Notes: a model not told the origin generated them from the sequence alone. Positions 34,218-42,635 are shown, counted from the first letter of the stretch. The stretch is DNA of 64,000 bases from Hymenobacter caeli (GCF_013294115.1 NZ_JABSNP010000013.1:1-64000), one strand, 5' to 3'. Program-made: numbers and translations.

Positions 34218-34348
34218 GTAGCTTGGACTTTGTAGTCCGGGCGTGAGCGCAGCGAACAAGGCATTTGCGCAGAAAGTGGGAATCGGGTAGGTGGGCGCAA
34301 TACCGGATGCTCGCGGTGCTCGCGCCCGGACCACAAAGTCCAAGCTAC
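34218..34348. repeat. 131-bp inverted-repeat element
   Basis: Ends GTAGCTTGGACTTTGTAGTC and its near-exact complement (GGACCACAAAGTCCAAGCTAC) continue inward through CGGGCG/CGCCCG. It lies between the SMR start and the amylase stop, outside both genes. Confidence 0.75.
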
Positions 34349-34357
34349 AAACACCGG

Positions 34358-35707
34358 CTAGTCGCGGGTGCGCAGCACGCGCCAGCCGTGGGCCGGCACG
34401 GTGCGCGCCTTGGGCTGGGCCAGCGTCAGGGCCTCGCCGCTGAACACGTCGAACAGGCCCTTTTGGGGCGAGACGGGCATCTTCTGGCCGGGCAGCACCA
34501 GCGGCTCGGCGGTGGCGTTGACGAGCACAATCACCGCCGAGCCCGCCTTTTCGCGGATGAAGCCGTAGAGGCCATCCGGCCCGGTCAGGCGGTGGAAGTG
34601 GCTGGCCGGGTCGCCGTTGCGCAAGGCCGGGTGGCGCTTTTTGAGCTGAAACAGCTTGGTGTAAAACTCCTGGAGCGGGTAGTCCTGCCAGGCTATCGGG
34701 TCGCGGTCGAAGAAGGCCAGCCGTTTATTCAAACCCGCTTCCTGGCCCGAGTAGAGCAGCGGTAGGCCGGGCAGCAGCGCCGCCAGCACGGCGAAGGGCT
34801 GCGCCAGGGGCCCCAGGCGCTCGTTCTCGGTGCCGTCCCAGCTGTTCACGTCGTGGTTGCTGGTGAAGTGCATCAGGTACACCGTGGGCGGGTATTTTGC
34901 GCGCTCGGCGGCCAGGTAAGCGTCGATGTCGGCCAGCGGGGCCTGGCCCTCGGCGATGCGGTCGAGCAGGTAGTGCAGGCGCAGGCCGAAGCTGGCGTCG
35001 AAGGCCCGCTCCAGCAGGTGCGTGTCGGAGTCGAACTCCGCCCAGGTGAGGCCCCCGGACGGGTACAGCTCGTCCCACTCGGCCAGCATAAACACGGGCT
35101 TGAGGGCCTCCAGCGCCGGCCGGGCCGCGTCCCAGAAGTCGGTGGGCACCAGGCCGGCCACGTCGCAGCGGTAGCCGTCGATGCCCGCCTCGCGCACCCA
35201 ATAGCATAGGGCCTCCATCATGTACGCCCGTAAGTGCGGGTTGGCGTAGTCGAGGGCTACTACGTCGGTCCAGTCGGCCACGGGCGGCACCAGGGCCCCC
35301 TGGGCGTCGTGCCGGTACCAGTCGGGGTGGTCCTCAATCAGGGCGTTGTCGCGGCTGGTGTGGTTGGCCACCCAGTCCAGCAACACCTTCATCCCCAGGC
35401 CGTGGGCCGTTTGCACGAGGTGGCGCAAGTCGTCGAGCGTCCCAAATTCCGGGTTCACTCCGAAGTAGTCGCGCACCGCGTAGGGCGAGCCCAGCGCCCC
35501 CTTGCGCCCCACCGCCCCGATGGGATGCACCGGCATCAGCCATACGATGACGACGCCCATCTTAGCTAGCCGTGGCAAGTGCGCCTCAAAGGCCCGAAAG
35601 GTGCCTTCGGGCGTGTAGTTGCGCACATTTACTTCGTAAATGGTGGCGTTGGCGGCCCACTCGGGGTGGCGCACGGCGAACAGGGGGGCGTCGGGATGGT
35701 CGGGCAT
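34358..35707 (-). CDS. GH13 alpha-amylase family enzyme, cytoplasmic
   Basis: ATG 35707 gives 449 residues without a signal peptide. The (beta/alpha)8 barrel shows GH13 regions: VIVWLMPVHPIG, LDWVANHTSRDN (region I), YRCDVAGLVP with the nucleophile Asp (region II), FMLAEWDELY with the acid/base Glu (region III) and FTSNHDVNSWDG (region IV). Domain C ends with LVLPGQKMPVSPQKGLFDVF. The enzyme should act on alpha-1,4-glucan or maltodextrin. It is clearly a paralogue of the lipoprotein amylase at 36493-37914: both share YTPEGTFRAFEAHLPRL, AGLVPTDFW and MLAEWDELY. The chain is shorter than classical amylases, lacking an obvious B-domain expansion. Confidence 0.92.
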   Translation of the reverse strand: MPDHPDAPLFAVRHPEWAANATIYEVNVRNYTPEGTFRAFEAHLPRLAKMGVVIVWLMPVHPIGAVGRKGALGSPYAVRDYFGVNPEFGTLDDLRHLVQTAHGLGMKVLLDWVANHTSRDNALIEDHPDWYRHDAQGALVPPVADWTDVVALDYANPHLRAYMMEALCYWVREAGIDGYRCDVAGLVPTDFWDAARPALEALKPVFMLAEWDELYPSGGLTWAEFDSDTHLLERAFDASFGLRLHYLLDRIAEGQAPLADIDAYLAAERAKYPPTVYLMHFTSNHDVNSWDGTENERLGPLAQPFAVLAALLPGLPLLYSGQEAGLNKRLAFFDRDPIAWQDYPLQEFYTKLFQLKKRHPALRNGDPASHFHRLTGPDGLYGFIREKAGSAVIVLVNATAEPLVLPGQKMPVSPQKGLFDVFSGEALTLAQPKARTVPAHGWRVLRTRD

Positions 35708-35808
35708 TGGCGCAAGTAAGGGCGGGGCCGGCCCCACTAGTATTTGAATAGCTTTTACATGAACTGGCAAGTTGCTTCATCCGGGCCGCACGTCGCATGC
35801 GAGACGCA

Positions 35809-36417
35809 TCACGCCGGATGAATTTCCGTGCCGGGGGCCTGGCCGACCCAAAACCAGCCGGCGAGTACTACAATGCAGGGGTTGCCGTGAGCGGTGGTTC
35901 CCTCCCAGAAGGGCTTGTTGGGAACCCGGGCATTGTATTCAACAAATTCCTCGGGTGTATAATAAAAAAGCTGTTCGTAGGCCAGCCATTGCAGGGCGTC
36001 GATGCCCGGAACTGTTTGGTACAGCGCCGGCAACGGCTGCGTGCAGGCCCTCCTGTACCGGCTATCGTCCTGCGCCTGTTGTTCCCCCACGCGAACAACC
36101 AAGCGGCTCTGCCGAAAGGTATTAAGCTTGTCGGGGGAGTGCAGCTCCAGAGCTAAGTAAAAACTTGGATACCGGTCTGCAAGTTCGGCGCTCCATTGCT
36201 GAAACGTCTTCACCAAACGTGCCGCCCACAACGGCTGAAACAGCGGCGGCAGCGGTTGCATCTCGTCCCAAGGTTCAGAAGTGACATTGAAGGAGGTGCG
36301 TTGAAAACGGGTAAGCCACAAGATATCCACGGGTCGGAGCGCAGTGGGGCGCTCGGCATGGGCCCGCAAGGCGCGACAATGCCGCCGCGTGCCTCGAATA
36401 CGTTTTCTTCTGTTCAT
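35809..36417 (-). CDS. Hypothetical protein, 202 residues
   Basis: Not recognised. ATG 36417 (MNRRKRIRGTRRHCRALRAH) gives 202 residues; GTG 36447 would add ten more. It begins with an Arg-rich basic stretch, then a soluble mixed region (FQRTSFNVTSEPWDEMQPLP, LVKTFQQWSAELADRYPSFY, LALELHSPDKLNTFRQSRLV) and an aromatic C-terminal part (YYTPEEFVEYNARVPNKPFW). No signal or membrane helix is evident. It lies between the two paralogous amylase genes on the same strand and has lower GC than both, so it may have been inserted between duplicated copies. Confidence 0.6.
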   Translation of the reverse strand: MNRRKRIRGTRRHCRALRAHAERPTALRPVDILWLTRFQRTSFNVTSEPWDEMQPLPPLFQPLWAARLVKTFQQWSAELADRYPSFYLALELHSPDKLNTFRQSRLVVRVGEQQAQDDSRYRRACTQPLPALYQTVPGIDALQWLAYEQLFYYTPEEFVEYNARVPNKPFWEGTTAHGNPCIVVLAGWFWVGQAPGTEIHPA

Positions 36418-36492
36418 CAGGCAGGTTAAGTACGTAAAAGGCAGCACTTGTTGTAGTCTGCAAACCGCCCAGCGGCGGCCAAATGCCAGTCC

Positions 36493-37914
36493 TTACGGCT
36501 GCCGCGTCGTCAGCACGCGCCAGCCGTGGGGCGGCACCGTCACCTGTGTCTCGGTCACCGGGGGGCCCAGGTCGGCGAAGGCGTCGGTGTCGGTGGCGGC
36601 GGGGTGGCCGAGGCGCTGGGGCACGGGGCCCAGGTTCACCGCCACCCACACCCGGGCCCGGTTGCCGGCCGTGGCCCGCTCAAAGGCGAAGCAGCCGGCC
36701 GGCGCGGGCAGCAGCGTAAAGCGGGCGCAGGCGTCGCCGTTGCGCAGGGCCGGGTGGTCGTGCTTGAGGTGCAGCAGGTTGGTGTAGAAGGCGTTCAACG
36801 CGTGGCCTTTCCACGCAATCGTGTCCTTGTCGAAGAAGCGCAGCCGTTTGGCAGAGGCCGCTTCCTGGCCGCTGTACACCAGCGGGATGCCCGGCAGCAG
36901 GGCCGTGAGCACGGCCAGGGCCCGGGCGTCGGCCCCGAGGCGCTGGCCCTCGGGGCCGTCCCAGGCGTTGGCGTCGTGCGAGCTGGTGAAGTTCATCAGG
37001 TACACGCCGGCCGGGTACCGGCGGCGCTCGGCGGCGAAGTAGGCGGGCAGCGCGGCCACGGGTTTCTGGTGCTGCGCGATGCTGTCGAGCAGGTAGTGCA
37101 GCCGCAGCGCGTAGGTGGCGTCGAAGGCTTGTTCGAGCAGGTGCGTGCGGGGCGTGAACGCGCCTTTTTTCAGGAAGGGTGGCGCGTACAGCTCGTCCCA
37201 CTCGGCCAGCATGAACACGGGCTTGATTTTTTCCAGCCCGGCCCGCGCGGCGTTCCAGAAGTCGGTGGGCACCAGGCCGGCCACGTCGCAGCGGAAGCCG
37301 TCGAAGCCCACGTCGCGCACCCAGTAGGCCATGCTTTCGGCCATGTAGCGGCGCAGGCCGGGCCGGCCGTAGTCGAGGGCAATGACGTCCTGCCAGTCGG
37401 CCACGGGCGGCACGAAGCGGCCCTGCGCGTCGTGGGCAAACCAGTCGGGGTGCTCCTGGCTCAGCCGGCTGTCCCAGCTGGTGTGGTCGGCCACCCAGTC
37501 GAGGATGACGTGCATGCCCAGCCGGTGCGCCGCGCCGACGAGGTGCTGCAAGTCGGCCAGCGAGCCAAGCTCGGGGTTCACCCCGTAATAATCGCGCACC
37601 GAATACGGGCTGCCCAGCGTGCCCTTGCGCCGGGCCACGCCGATGGGCTGCACCGGCATCAGCCACAGGATGCCCACGCCCATCTGGTGCAGGCGCGGCA
37701 GGTGCGCCTCGAAGGCCCGGAAGGTGCCCTCCGGGGTGTACTGGCGCACGTTGACCTGGTAGAGGCTGGCGCTGGCGGCCCAGGCCGGGTGCCGCACGGC
37801 GAACGGCGCGGGCGGCGGGCACGGTGGGCTGGCCGTGGTGGAGGGGGCGTTGTGGCAGGCCCCAAGCAGCAGGGCCAGTGCCCACCAGCGCCAAGGCAGG
37901 AGGCGTGTGAACAT
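36493..37914 (-). CDS. GH13 alpha-amylase family lipoprotein
   Basis: The 473-residue protein starts MFTRLLPWRWWALALLLGAC; the lipobox Cys20 predicts lipid anchoring. The catalytic barrel follows closely the intracellular paralogue: ILWLMPVQPIG, LDWVADHTSWDS, FRCDVAGLVP (nucleophile Asp), FMLAEWDELY (Glu) and FTSSHDANAWDG. The C-terminal domain differs (RARVWVAVNLGPVPQRLGHP). It probably cleaves glucans at the cell surface or in the periplasm, delivering oligosaccharides for the cytoplasmic enzyme at 34358. Unlike a classical sus locus, no SusC/SusD genes are near. Confidence 0.93.
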   Translation of the reverse strand: MFTRLLPWRWWALALLLGACHNAPSTTASPPCPPPAPFAVRHPAWAASASLYQVNVRQYTPEGTFRAFEAHLPRLHQMGVGILWLMPVQPIGVARRKGTLGSPYSVRDYYGVNPELGSLADLQHLVGAAHRLGMHVILDWVADHTSWDSRLSQEHPDWFAHDAQGRFVPPVADWQDVIALDYGRPGLRRYMAESMAYWVRDVGFDGFRCDVAGLVPTDFWNAARAGLEKIKPVFMLAEWDELYAPPFLKKGAFTPRTHLLEQAFDATYALRLHYLLDSIAQHQKPVAALPAYFAAERRRYPAGVYLMNFTSSHDANAWDGPEGQRLGADARALAVLTALLPGIPLVYSGQEAASAKRLRFFDKDTIAWKGHALNAFYTNLLHLKHDHPALRNGDACARFTLLPAPAGCFAFERATAGNRARVWVAVNLGPVPQRLGHPAATDTDAFADLGPPVTETQVTVPPHGWRVLTTRQP

Positions 37915-38030
37915 GGCGCAAGATAAAGACCGCGCCAGTTCCCAAACGCCGCCCCGCCGCCGGCCGCCGCGAGCTATATTGAGCCCAATTGGCTAGCCCA
38001 CAGTGGTCCTGGCCGTCCTTTCCTTGTCCA

Positions 38031-39764
38031 ATGCCATCCAACCCTCGCTTACTGCTACTCGGCGGCCTGTTGGCCGGTACGCTCGCCCTAACCAACTGCT
38101 CGGCTGACCAGCGGGCAGAAACCGCGCAACGCCCACCGCAGCCCGGGCCGGCTACTCTCGCGGCCCCCGCGGCGGCCACCCGAGCCGGGCAAACGGCGGC
38201 TACCGCCCCGTCTCCCGTTGCGCGGCCAGCCCCACCGCTGGCCGCCGGGCCCCTGGCGAATTCCCTGCGCTGGGTAGGCAAGCCCGCCGCGGGCCCCCGC
38301 CGGTCGGCTAGCGGCGCCGCGCCCACCGCGCCGGTGGCAGCGGCCTCCCCGGGCCCCGCCGCGCCGCTGGCGGGCCCCGACCCGGCGCAGCGGGCCCAGG
38401 CTGCCCAGCCCGCCGATGCCGCCGACGACGACTTGCCGGCCTTTTGCGCCCGGGCCGCGCCCCGCCTTCAGGTGTTCGAGGTGCGGCCGGGCCGCGACAC
38501 CGTGCTGGTGGCCGAGCAAGGCACCCGGCTGGTGGTGCCGGGCCGGGCCTTCGACGTGCCGGCCGGCAGCGGCCCGGTGCGGCGGGAGCTGCGCGAATTT
38601 TACTCCACGCCCGACATCCTGCTGGCGGGGCTGAGCACCGCCACCGGGGCCGAGTTGCTCGAAACCGGCGGGATGCTGCACTTGCAGGCCACGGCCGCCG
38701 GGCAGCCCGTGGCCCTGCGCCCCGGGGCCCGGGTGCTGTTGCAGCTGCCCGCTGCCCAGCGCCGGCCCGGCATGCAGCTTTACCAGGGCGTGGCCGCGTC
38801 CGGCCACGGGCTCGACTGGCAGCTGCCGGCCGGCACCCCCGCCGCCCGCTCCACGGGGCGCTGGGTGGCGTTGCCCCCGCCCAAAGGTGCCCGCTGGCCG
38901 CGCTTCGACAACGGTGACGCTACGCTGCTCAAGGAATTCGAGCGGCTGGTACCGCCGTCGGCCACCGACCTGGCGCGGCTCAAGCGTCGGCGCGCGCTTA
39001 GCAAATTCGAGCGCCAGCAGCTGAAAGGGTTGAGCAAGGAAAACCACGTCACCGTCACGCACGCCATTTTAATCAGCCTGGCGGTGGACAGCACGGGCAC
39101 CGTGCGGGAGCCGCGGCTGGTGCAGGGCGATTCCGTGCTCGGTGCGAAAATAATGGCCGCGGCTACGCAGCTGCCCCGGCAGCGGCCAGCCAGCTTTAAA
39201 AGCATTTTGCTGCCCCACGGGCGCCGCACCACCAGCCCCGCGCAGGGAGTGCTGGTGGTGCTGTACGCCCGCGGCGGCAAGCGCCTGGTGGGCATCACCT
39301 GGCTGGAAATGGAAAAGCACACGCAGGAACTGCTGGTGCAAGAAGCACGGCGGGCCCGGGCCGAATTTGCCAAGCAATTTGCCGGCGCTGCCCCGCTAAC
39401 GCTGGCCGGGGGCCTGGGCTACGAACTGGTGGCCGGCGGGCTGGGCTGGATCAACTGCGACCGGCTGCTGGCCCCTGGCCCGCGCGTTCAGTTCGCGGTG
39501 CAGGCCCCCGGCCCGGCCACGGTGGTGTCGCTGGTGTTCCAGGGGCAGCGCAGCATCCTGGCCAGCACGCGCACCGAGGGCAACACGGCGGTGTTCGAGC
39601 AGGTGCCCGACGGTGCGGCGGCTACCATAGTAGCGTTGCGCCGCGAGAATGGCGTCACGTACCTGGCCACCCGCGGCGTCAGCCTGGGCCAGCCGGCCCC
39701 GCCCAGCCTTCAGTTTCACCCCGTAACGCTCGAAGAGCTGCGCACGGAGCTGGCCCGGCTGTAG
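38031..39764 (+). CDS. Large hypothetical lipoprotein
   Basis: ATG 38031 (MPSNPRLLLLGGLLAGTLAL) gives 577 residues, with a lipobox TNC soon after. An Ala/Pro-rich linker covers about residues 25-140. A domain at about 150-260 (RLQVFEVRPGRDTVLVAEQG, LVVPGRAFDVPAG, REFYSTPDILLAGLSTATGA, LLETGGMLHLQATAAGQPVA) resembles the ZU5-like beta domains of Bacteroidetes surface proteins. A second region (FERQQLKGLSKENHVTVTHA ... ILISLAVDSTGTVREPRLVQ) has a TonB-C-like feel but is not convincing. The C-terminal third is beta-rich (VQFAVQAPGPATVVSLVFQG). Function unknown; anchoring to an envelope membrane is inferred. Confidence 0.75.
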   Translation: MPSNPRLLLLGGLLAGTLALTNCSADQRAETAQRPPQPGPATLAAPAAATRAGQTAATAPSPVARPAPPLAAGPLANSLRWVGKPAAGPRRSASGAAPTAPVAAASPGPAAPLAGPDPAQRAQAAQPADAADDDLPAFCARAAPRLQVFEVRPGRDTVLVAEQGTRLVVPGRAFDVPAGSGPVRRELREFYSTPDILLAGLSTATGAELLETGGMLHLQATAAGQPVALRPGARVLLQLPAAQRRPGMQLYQGVAASGHGLDWQLPAGTPAARSTGRWVALPPPKGARWPRFDNGDATLLKEFERLVPPSATDLARLKRRRALSKFERQQLKGLSKENHVTVTHAILISLAVDSTGTVREPRLVQGDSVLGAKIMAAATQLPRQRPASFKSILLPHGRRTTSPAQGVLVVLYARGGKRLVGITWLEMEKHTQELLVQEARRARAEFAKQFAGAAPLTLAGGLGYELVAGGLGWINCDRLLAPGPRVQFAVQAPGPATVVSLVFQGQRSILASTRTEGNTAVFEQVPDGAAATIVALRRENGVTYLATRGVSLGQPAPPSLQFHPVTLEELRTELARL

Positions 39765-39789
39765 GAGCGGCCCAGCGGCGCGCCGCTCT

Positions 39790-40326
39790 CTAAGCCGGCC
39801 CCGCGGCCGGGTTGCGGGCCTCGTACCAGGCGCAGGGCGTGCCGCTGGCGTCGTCGAACAGGTTGACCAGCGCCAGCCCAACCTTTTCCAAGATGCGCCG
39901 CGAGGCCCCGTGCGCGGCCTCGGCGTAGCCCGTAATCAGCGGCAGCCGCAGCGCGCCGAAGCCCCGCGCCAGCCAGGCCCGGCCGGCCTCGGTGCCGTAG
40001 CCCTGGCCCCAGTGCGGCTCCAGCAGCCGGTAGCCCAGGTCGATGAAGCCGCTGCGGCCGTTTACCGGGTCGTGGTTCAGCTTCAGGCCCGCCCAGCCCA
40101 GGAACTCGCCGGTGTCGCGCCGCTCCACGGCCCAGCGGGCCAGGGTGCCGGCGCGGTAATCGGCTTGGATGCGCACCAGGGCCGCGCGGCTCTGGGCAAT
40201 ACCGGTGAGCGGCGGCGTGCCCAGGTAGCGCAGCACGTTGGGGTTGCTGTCGAGGGCAAACAGGCCGGCCGCGTCGGCGGGCCCCAGGGGGCGGTAGCGC
40301 AGGCGGGCGAATTTAAACGGCTGCAT
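39790..40326 (-). CDS. GNAT family N-acetyltransferase
   Basis: ATG 40326 (MQPFKFARLRYRPLGPADAA) gives 178 residues. It matches the RimJ/RimL-type GNAT layout: LFALDSNPNVLRYLGTPPLT near the start, FLGWAGLKLNHDPVNGR, then IDLGYRLLEPHWGQGYGTEA, in which GQGYGTEA is the acetyl-CoA pyrophosphate loop, and GASRRILEKVGLALVN in motif B. These enzymes acetylate protein N-termini or small amines; the substrate is not evident. It converges with the lipoprotein gene at 38031-39764, leaving 25 bp between the stop codons. Confidence 0.93.
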   Translation of the reverse strand: MQPFKFARLRYRPLGPADAAGLFALDSNPNVLRYLGTPPLTGIAQSRAALVRIQADYRAGTLARWAVERRDTGEFLGWAGLKLNHDPVNGRSGFIDLGYRLLEPHWGQGYGTEAGRAWLARGFGALRLPLITGYAEAAHGASRRILEKVGLALVNLFDDASGTPCAWYEARNPAAGPA

Positions 40327-40444
40327 GGATGAGTAGGCAAGCAGGAAAGAAAGGCCCTGGGCGGCCGGCGGAGCCCGCTGGCGGGGCAGAACCGGCCGGG
40401 CAGAGCAGGGCGCGGGCAAGTTACGGAGGGCCCCCGCCGGCCGT

Positions 40445-40452
40445 TACCTTTG
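40445..40452 (+). promoter_or_regulatory. -7 promoter box TACCTTTG, five bases from ATG
   Basis: TACCTTTG-CGGCC-ATG (40458) repeats the layout seen at 23060-23073. It implies a leaderless or near-leaderless mRNA. Confidence 0.65.
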
Positions 40453-40457
40453 CGGCC

Positions 40458-41411
40458 ATGGCGAACCGTGCTGCTCCCGCTGCGCCGTCTTACGCGGCCG
40501 TTTTTGTTGATTTTGAGAACGTGTACTACTTTCTTAAAAACCACTTCCACGACCCGCCCGACCTCAACGACTACGTGCTGGCGCTGGTGCGCAAGCTGCG
40601 CGAAACCCTGGCCCAGCAGGGCCTCGACTGCCTGGTGCTGAACGCCTACGCCGACTTCGAGCGCCTGGCCACCGCGCCCCAGGGCGGCCTGTACCTAATG
40701 GGCGTGGCCACCCGCAACGTGCTGGGCACCCACCACAAAAACGCCGCCGACATGCAGCTCTGCATCGACGCGCTGGAAGTGCTCTACACCCGGCCCGACA
40801 TCGGCACGTTCGTGCTCGTGGCCGGCGACCGCGACTACATTCCGCTGCTGCAACACCTGCGGCGGCAGGCCCGGCAGGTGCTGGTGGCCGGCTTCCGCGA
40901 GGCCACCTCCGGCGACCTGCTCCAGAACCTGGGCCCCCAGCACTTCATCGACGCCCGCGAGCTGCTGCCCGCCGCCACCCTGGCCCTGCTCGAAGCCCGC
41001 CGCGCCGACCGCCTGGTGCCCGCCAAAATGCCCGCCGCCGAGCCCGTGGGCAAGCCCACCGCCCCGCCCCCGCCCGCCGACGCGCCGCCCGCCTTCGACC
41101 CGGTGCGCCCCCTGGCCAGCCCCGACGAGCAGCGCTGCTTGGCCTTCATGGCGGCCGAACTGCTGCGCCTGAGCCAGCACCGGGCCGTGGGCGAGCTGTG
41201 GCTCACGCCCTTCCTGCGCCGCCTCACCGACGAGTTTCCGGCCCTGCCCGAGTACGAGCGGCGCGACCTCATCAACAGCCTGCGCACGGCCGGGGCCCTG
41301 CGCATTGAGAAACGCGAGGGCGAGCAGCACCCGTTTTCGGTCATCGTGCTCAACCCGCAGCACCCCGCCGTGCGGGCGGCCCAATCGGCGGCCCCGCCCG
41401 CCGACGCGTAG
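40458..41411 (+). CDS. NYN-domain (LabA-like PIN) protein with C-terminal helical domain
   Basis: ATG 40458 gives 317 residues. The NYN/PIN fold occupies residues about 12-190: VFVDFENVYYFLKNHF with Asp18, KNAADMQLCIDALEVLYTRP and the acidic FVLVAGDRDYIPLLQHLRRQ, then VLVAGFREATSGDLLQNLGP. These acidic residues form the metal site of NYN ribonucleases. A Pro-rich linker precedes a C-terminal domain (RCLAFMAAELLRLSQHRAVG, then FLRRLTDEFPALPEYERRDL and INSLRTAGALRIEKR) that looks like a winged-helix/OST-HTH-like RNA-binding module. A role in RNA metabolism is inferred. Confidence 0.88.
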   Translation: MANRAAPAAPSYAAVFVDFENVYYFLKNHFHDPPDLNDYVLALVRKLRETLAQQGLDCLVLNAYADFERLATAPQGGLYLMGVATRNVLGTHHKNAADMQLCIDALEVLYTRPDIGTFVLVAGDRDYIPLLQHLRRQARQVLVAGFREATSGDLLQNLGPQHFIDARELLPAATLALLEARRADRLVPAKMPAAEPVGKPTAPPPPADAPPAFDPVRPLASPDEQRCLAFMAAELLRLSQHRAVGELWLTPFLRRLTDEFPALPEYERRDLINSLRTAGALRIEKREGEQHPFSVIVLNPQHPAVRAAQSAAPPADA

Positions 41412-41432
41412 CGGCGGGCCGGCCCCCGGGTG

Positions 41433-41440
41433 TATTTTTG
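41433..41440 (+). promoter_or_regulatory. -7 promoter box TATTTTTG
   Basis: A TAnnTTTG match 125 nt upstream of ATG 41566. The leader would contain the low-complexity inverted repeat at 41456-41529. Confidence 0.45.
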
Positions 41441-41455
41441 CCCTGCGCTTTTTTT

Positions 41456-41529
41456 GGTCAGTTGTCCGTTATCAGTCGTTGGCTTTTTTGAACAATCTGG
41501 CAACTGACAACGAATAACTATAACTAACT
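41456..41529. repeat. Low-complexity imperfect inverted repeat
   Basis: GGTCAGTTGTCCGTTATCAG on the left faces a complementary CTGGCAACTGACAACGAATA on the right, around a T-rich centre. The arms are built from short degenerate repeats of the CAGTTGTCAGTT type. Similar structures occur at 60855-61020 and 63767-63835. Confidence 0.5.
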
Positions 41530-41565
41530 GATTACCCATTTTCTCACCCCCGCAGTCCGCCACCT

Positions 41566-41937
41566 ATGAACCTCATTTCCGAAGCCGAAGCCGGCATCCG
41601 CACCTTGTACGACACCACCCAAAAGGGTTTCGTGGGCGACGCCAGCGCCGGCCAGAACCACATCAACGCCTGGGTGCACTACCTGCGCAGCGGCGACCAG
41701 AAAGTGCTGGGCCCCATCGTGCAGGAGCTGGAAGCCCTCACCACCCACATCGGCAATAACAACGCCGCCGGCATGGCCACCGCCTTCCAGCGCATGGGCG
41801 AACTGACGGCCCAAGCGGCCCTGGGCACCCACAACTTCCAGGGCAACGGCGACAAAATCCGCGAGCTGAGCCAGAAGCTTATCACCGCCGCCGGCAACCT
41901 GCGCCTGGTGGCCAAAACCCAGCCGGCGCAGCACTAA
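41566..41937 (+). CDS. Small helical protein, member 1 of a paralogous pair
   Basis: The 123-residue protein has no signal peptide or membrane helix and looks entirely helical. The central part GQNHINAWVHYLRSGDQKVL, then GPIVQELEALTTHIGNNNAA, RMGELTAQAAL and KIRELSQKLITAAGNLRLVA aligns by eye with the protein at 42236-42580: INAWVHYL with IAGWIKTL, QELEALTTHI with SELQNLHDAL, RMGELTAQA with TLGEHTSKV, and ELSQKLITAAGNL with QLGQALSAAGSQL. I do not recognise the family. The two genes lie in tandem, separated by a perfect hairpin and each apparently transcribed on its own. Confidence 0.75.
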   Translation: MNLISEAEAGIRTLYDTTQKGFVGDASAGQNHINAWVHYLRSGDQKVLGPIVQELEALTTHIGNNNAAGMATAFQRMGELTAQAALGTHNFQGNGDKIRELSQKLITAAGNLRLVAKTQPAQH

Positions 41938-41952
41938 AAATTAATTTTAAAA

Positions 41953-42007
41953 CGCGAACGGCCCCCGGCGGCCTGCCCCTGCGGCAGGCCGCCGGGGGCC
42001 GTTCGCG
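41953..42007. terminator. Perfect 25-bp-arm hairpin
   Basis: CGCGAACGGCCCCCGGCGGC continues to GCC, a 5-nt loop and an exact complementary arm. Only a short A-run lies on the left, so termination would be in the manner of a strong GC hairpin. It lies 15 bp past the first small helical gene. Confidence 0.7.
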
Positions 42008-42235
42008 TGCTCCAAGCTCGTCTTTGCAAACCGAATGAGCAAGTCGCCAATTGGTTACCGGCGGTGCGCCGGACGGTGGTTGCCCGAGCCGCTGCATAAC
42101 CTTTGAAATCTCCTAAAGTTTGTTACCAAATCATTTCTTTTAGCGGGACAAAATATTGTACCTAAAGTACTTAACAATTGGGGAAGGCTAGGGTTGATAC
42201 CGCATAATCTCACCCTCACCCTTTCCCCTATTACC

Positions 42236-42580
42236 ATGGATAACTCCCAATCGCAGAGCGGCACCGCCCAGCTCGACGCCACCCTCAACGCCCTGCAAGG
42301 CGGCCTCGCCAACGCTGCTGGTGCCGCTGGCCCCAACATCGCCGGCTGGATCAAAACCCTGCAAGGCAACCCCCAGCTCTCGGGCATCAGCTCGGAGCTG
42401 CAGAACCTGCACGACGCCCTGAGCAGCGGCGCTTCCGATACCAGTGCCCTGTCCAAGAGCCTGAGCACCCTCGGTGAGCACACCTCCAAGGTTGCGTCGT
42501 CGGCCACGCCCGATGCCCAAGCCAAGCTCCAGCAGCTGGGCCAGGCCCTGAGCGCCGCCGGCTCGCAGCTGAAAGGCTAA
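42236..42580 (+). CDS. Small helical protein, member 2 of a paralogous pair
   Basis: ATG 42236 gives 114 residues. The N-terminal MDNSQSQSGTAQLDATLNAL is Ser/Gln-rich. The remainder is helical and Ala/Leu/Ser-rich: IAGWIKTLQGNPQLSGISSE, LQNLHDALSSGASDTSALSK, SLSTLGEHTSKVASSATPDA and KLQQLGQALSAAGSQLKG. No signal peptide is present. It is a paralogue of the protein at 41566-41937. Leu heptads suggest a helical bundle or self-association. A 300-bp spacer with lower GC (42010-42235) precedes it, and a terminator follows at 42596-42635. Function unknown. Confidence 0.75.
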   Translation: MDNSQSQSGTAQLDATLNALQGGLANAAGAAGPNIAGWIKTLQGNPQLSGISSELQNLHDALSSGASDTSALSKSLSTLGEHTSKVASSATPDAQAKLQQLGQALSAAGSQLKG

Positions 42581-42595
42581 GCCGCCCACCGGCTC

Positions 42596-42635
42596 AAAAA
42601 AAGGCTGCTAACCTACGGGTTAGCAGCCTTTTTTG
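42596..42635. terminator. Intrinsic terminator
   Basis: AAAAAAAGGCTGCTAACC faces GGTTAGCAGCCTTTTTT across a short loop, with A and T tracts on each side. It serves member 2 of the small helical pair and possibly the convergent gamma-glutamyltransferase gene. Confidence 0.88.
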
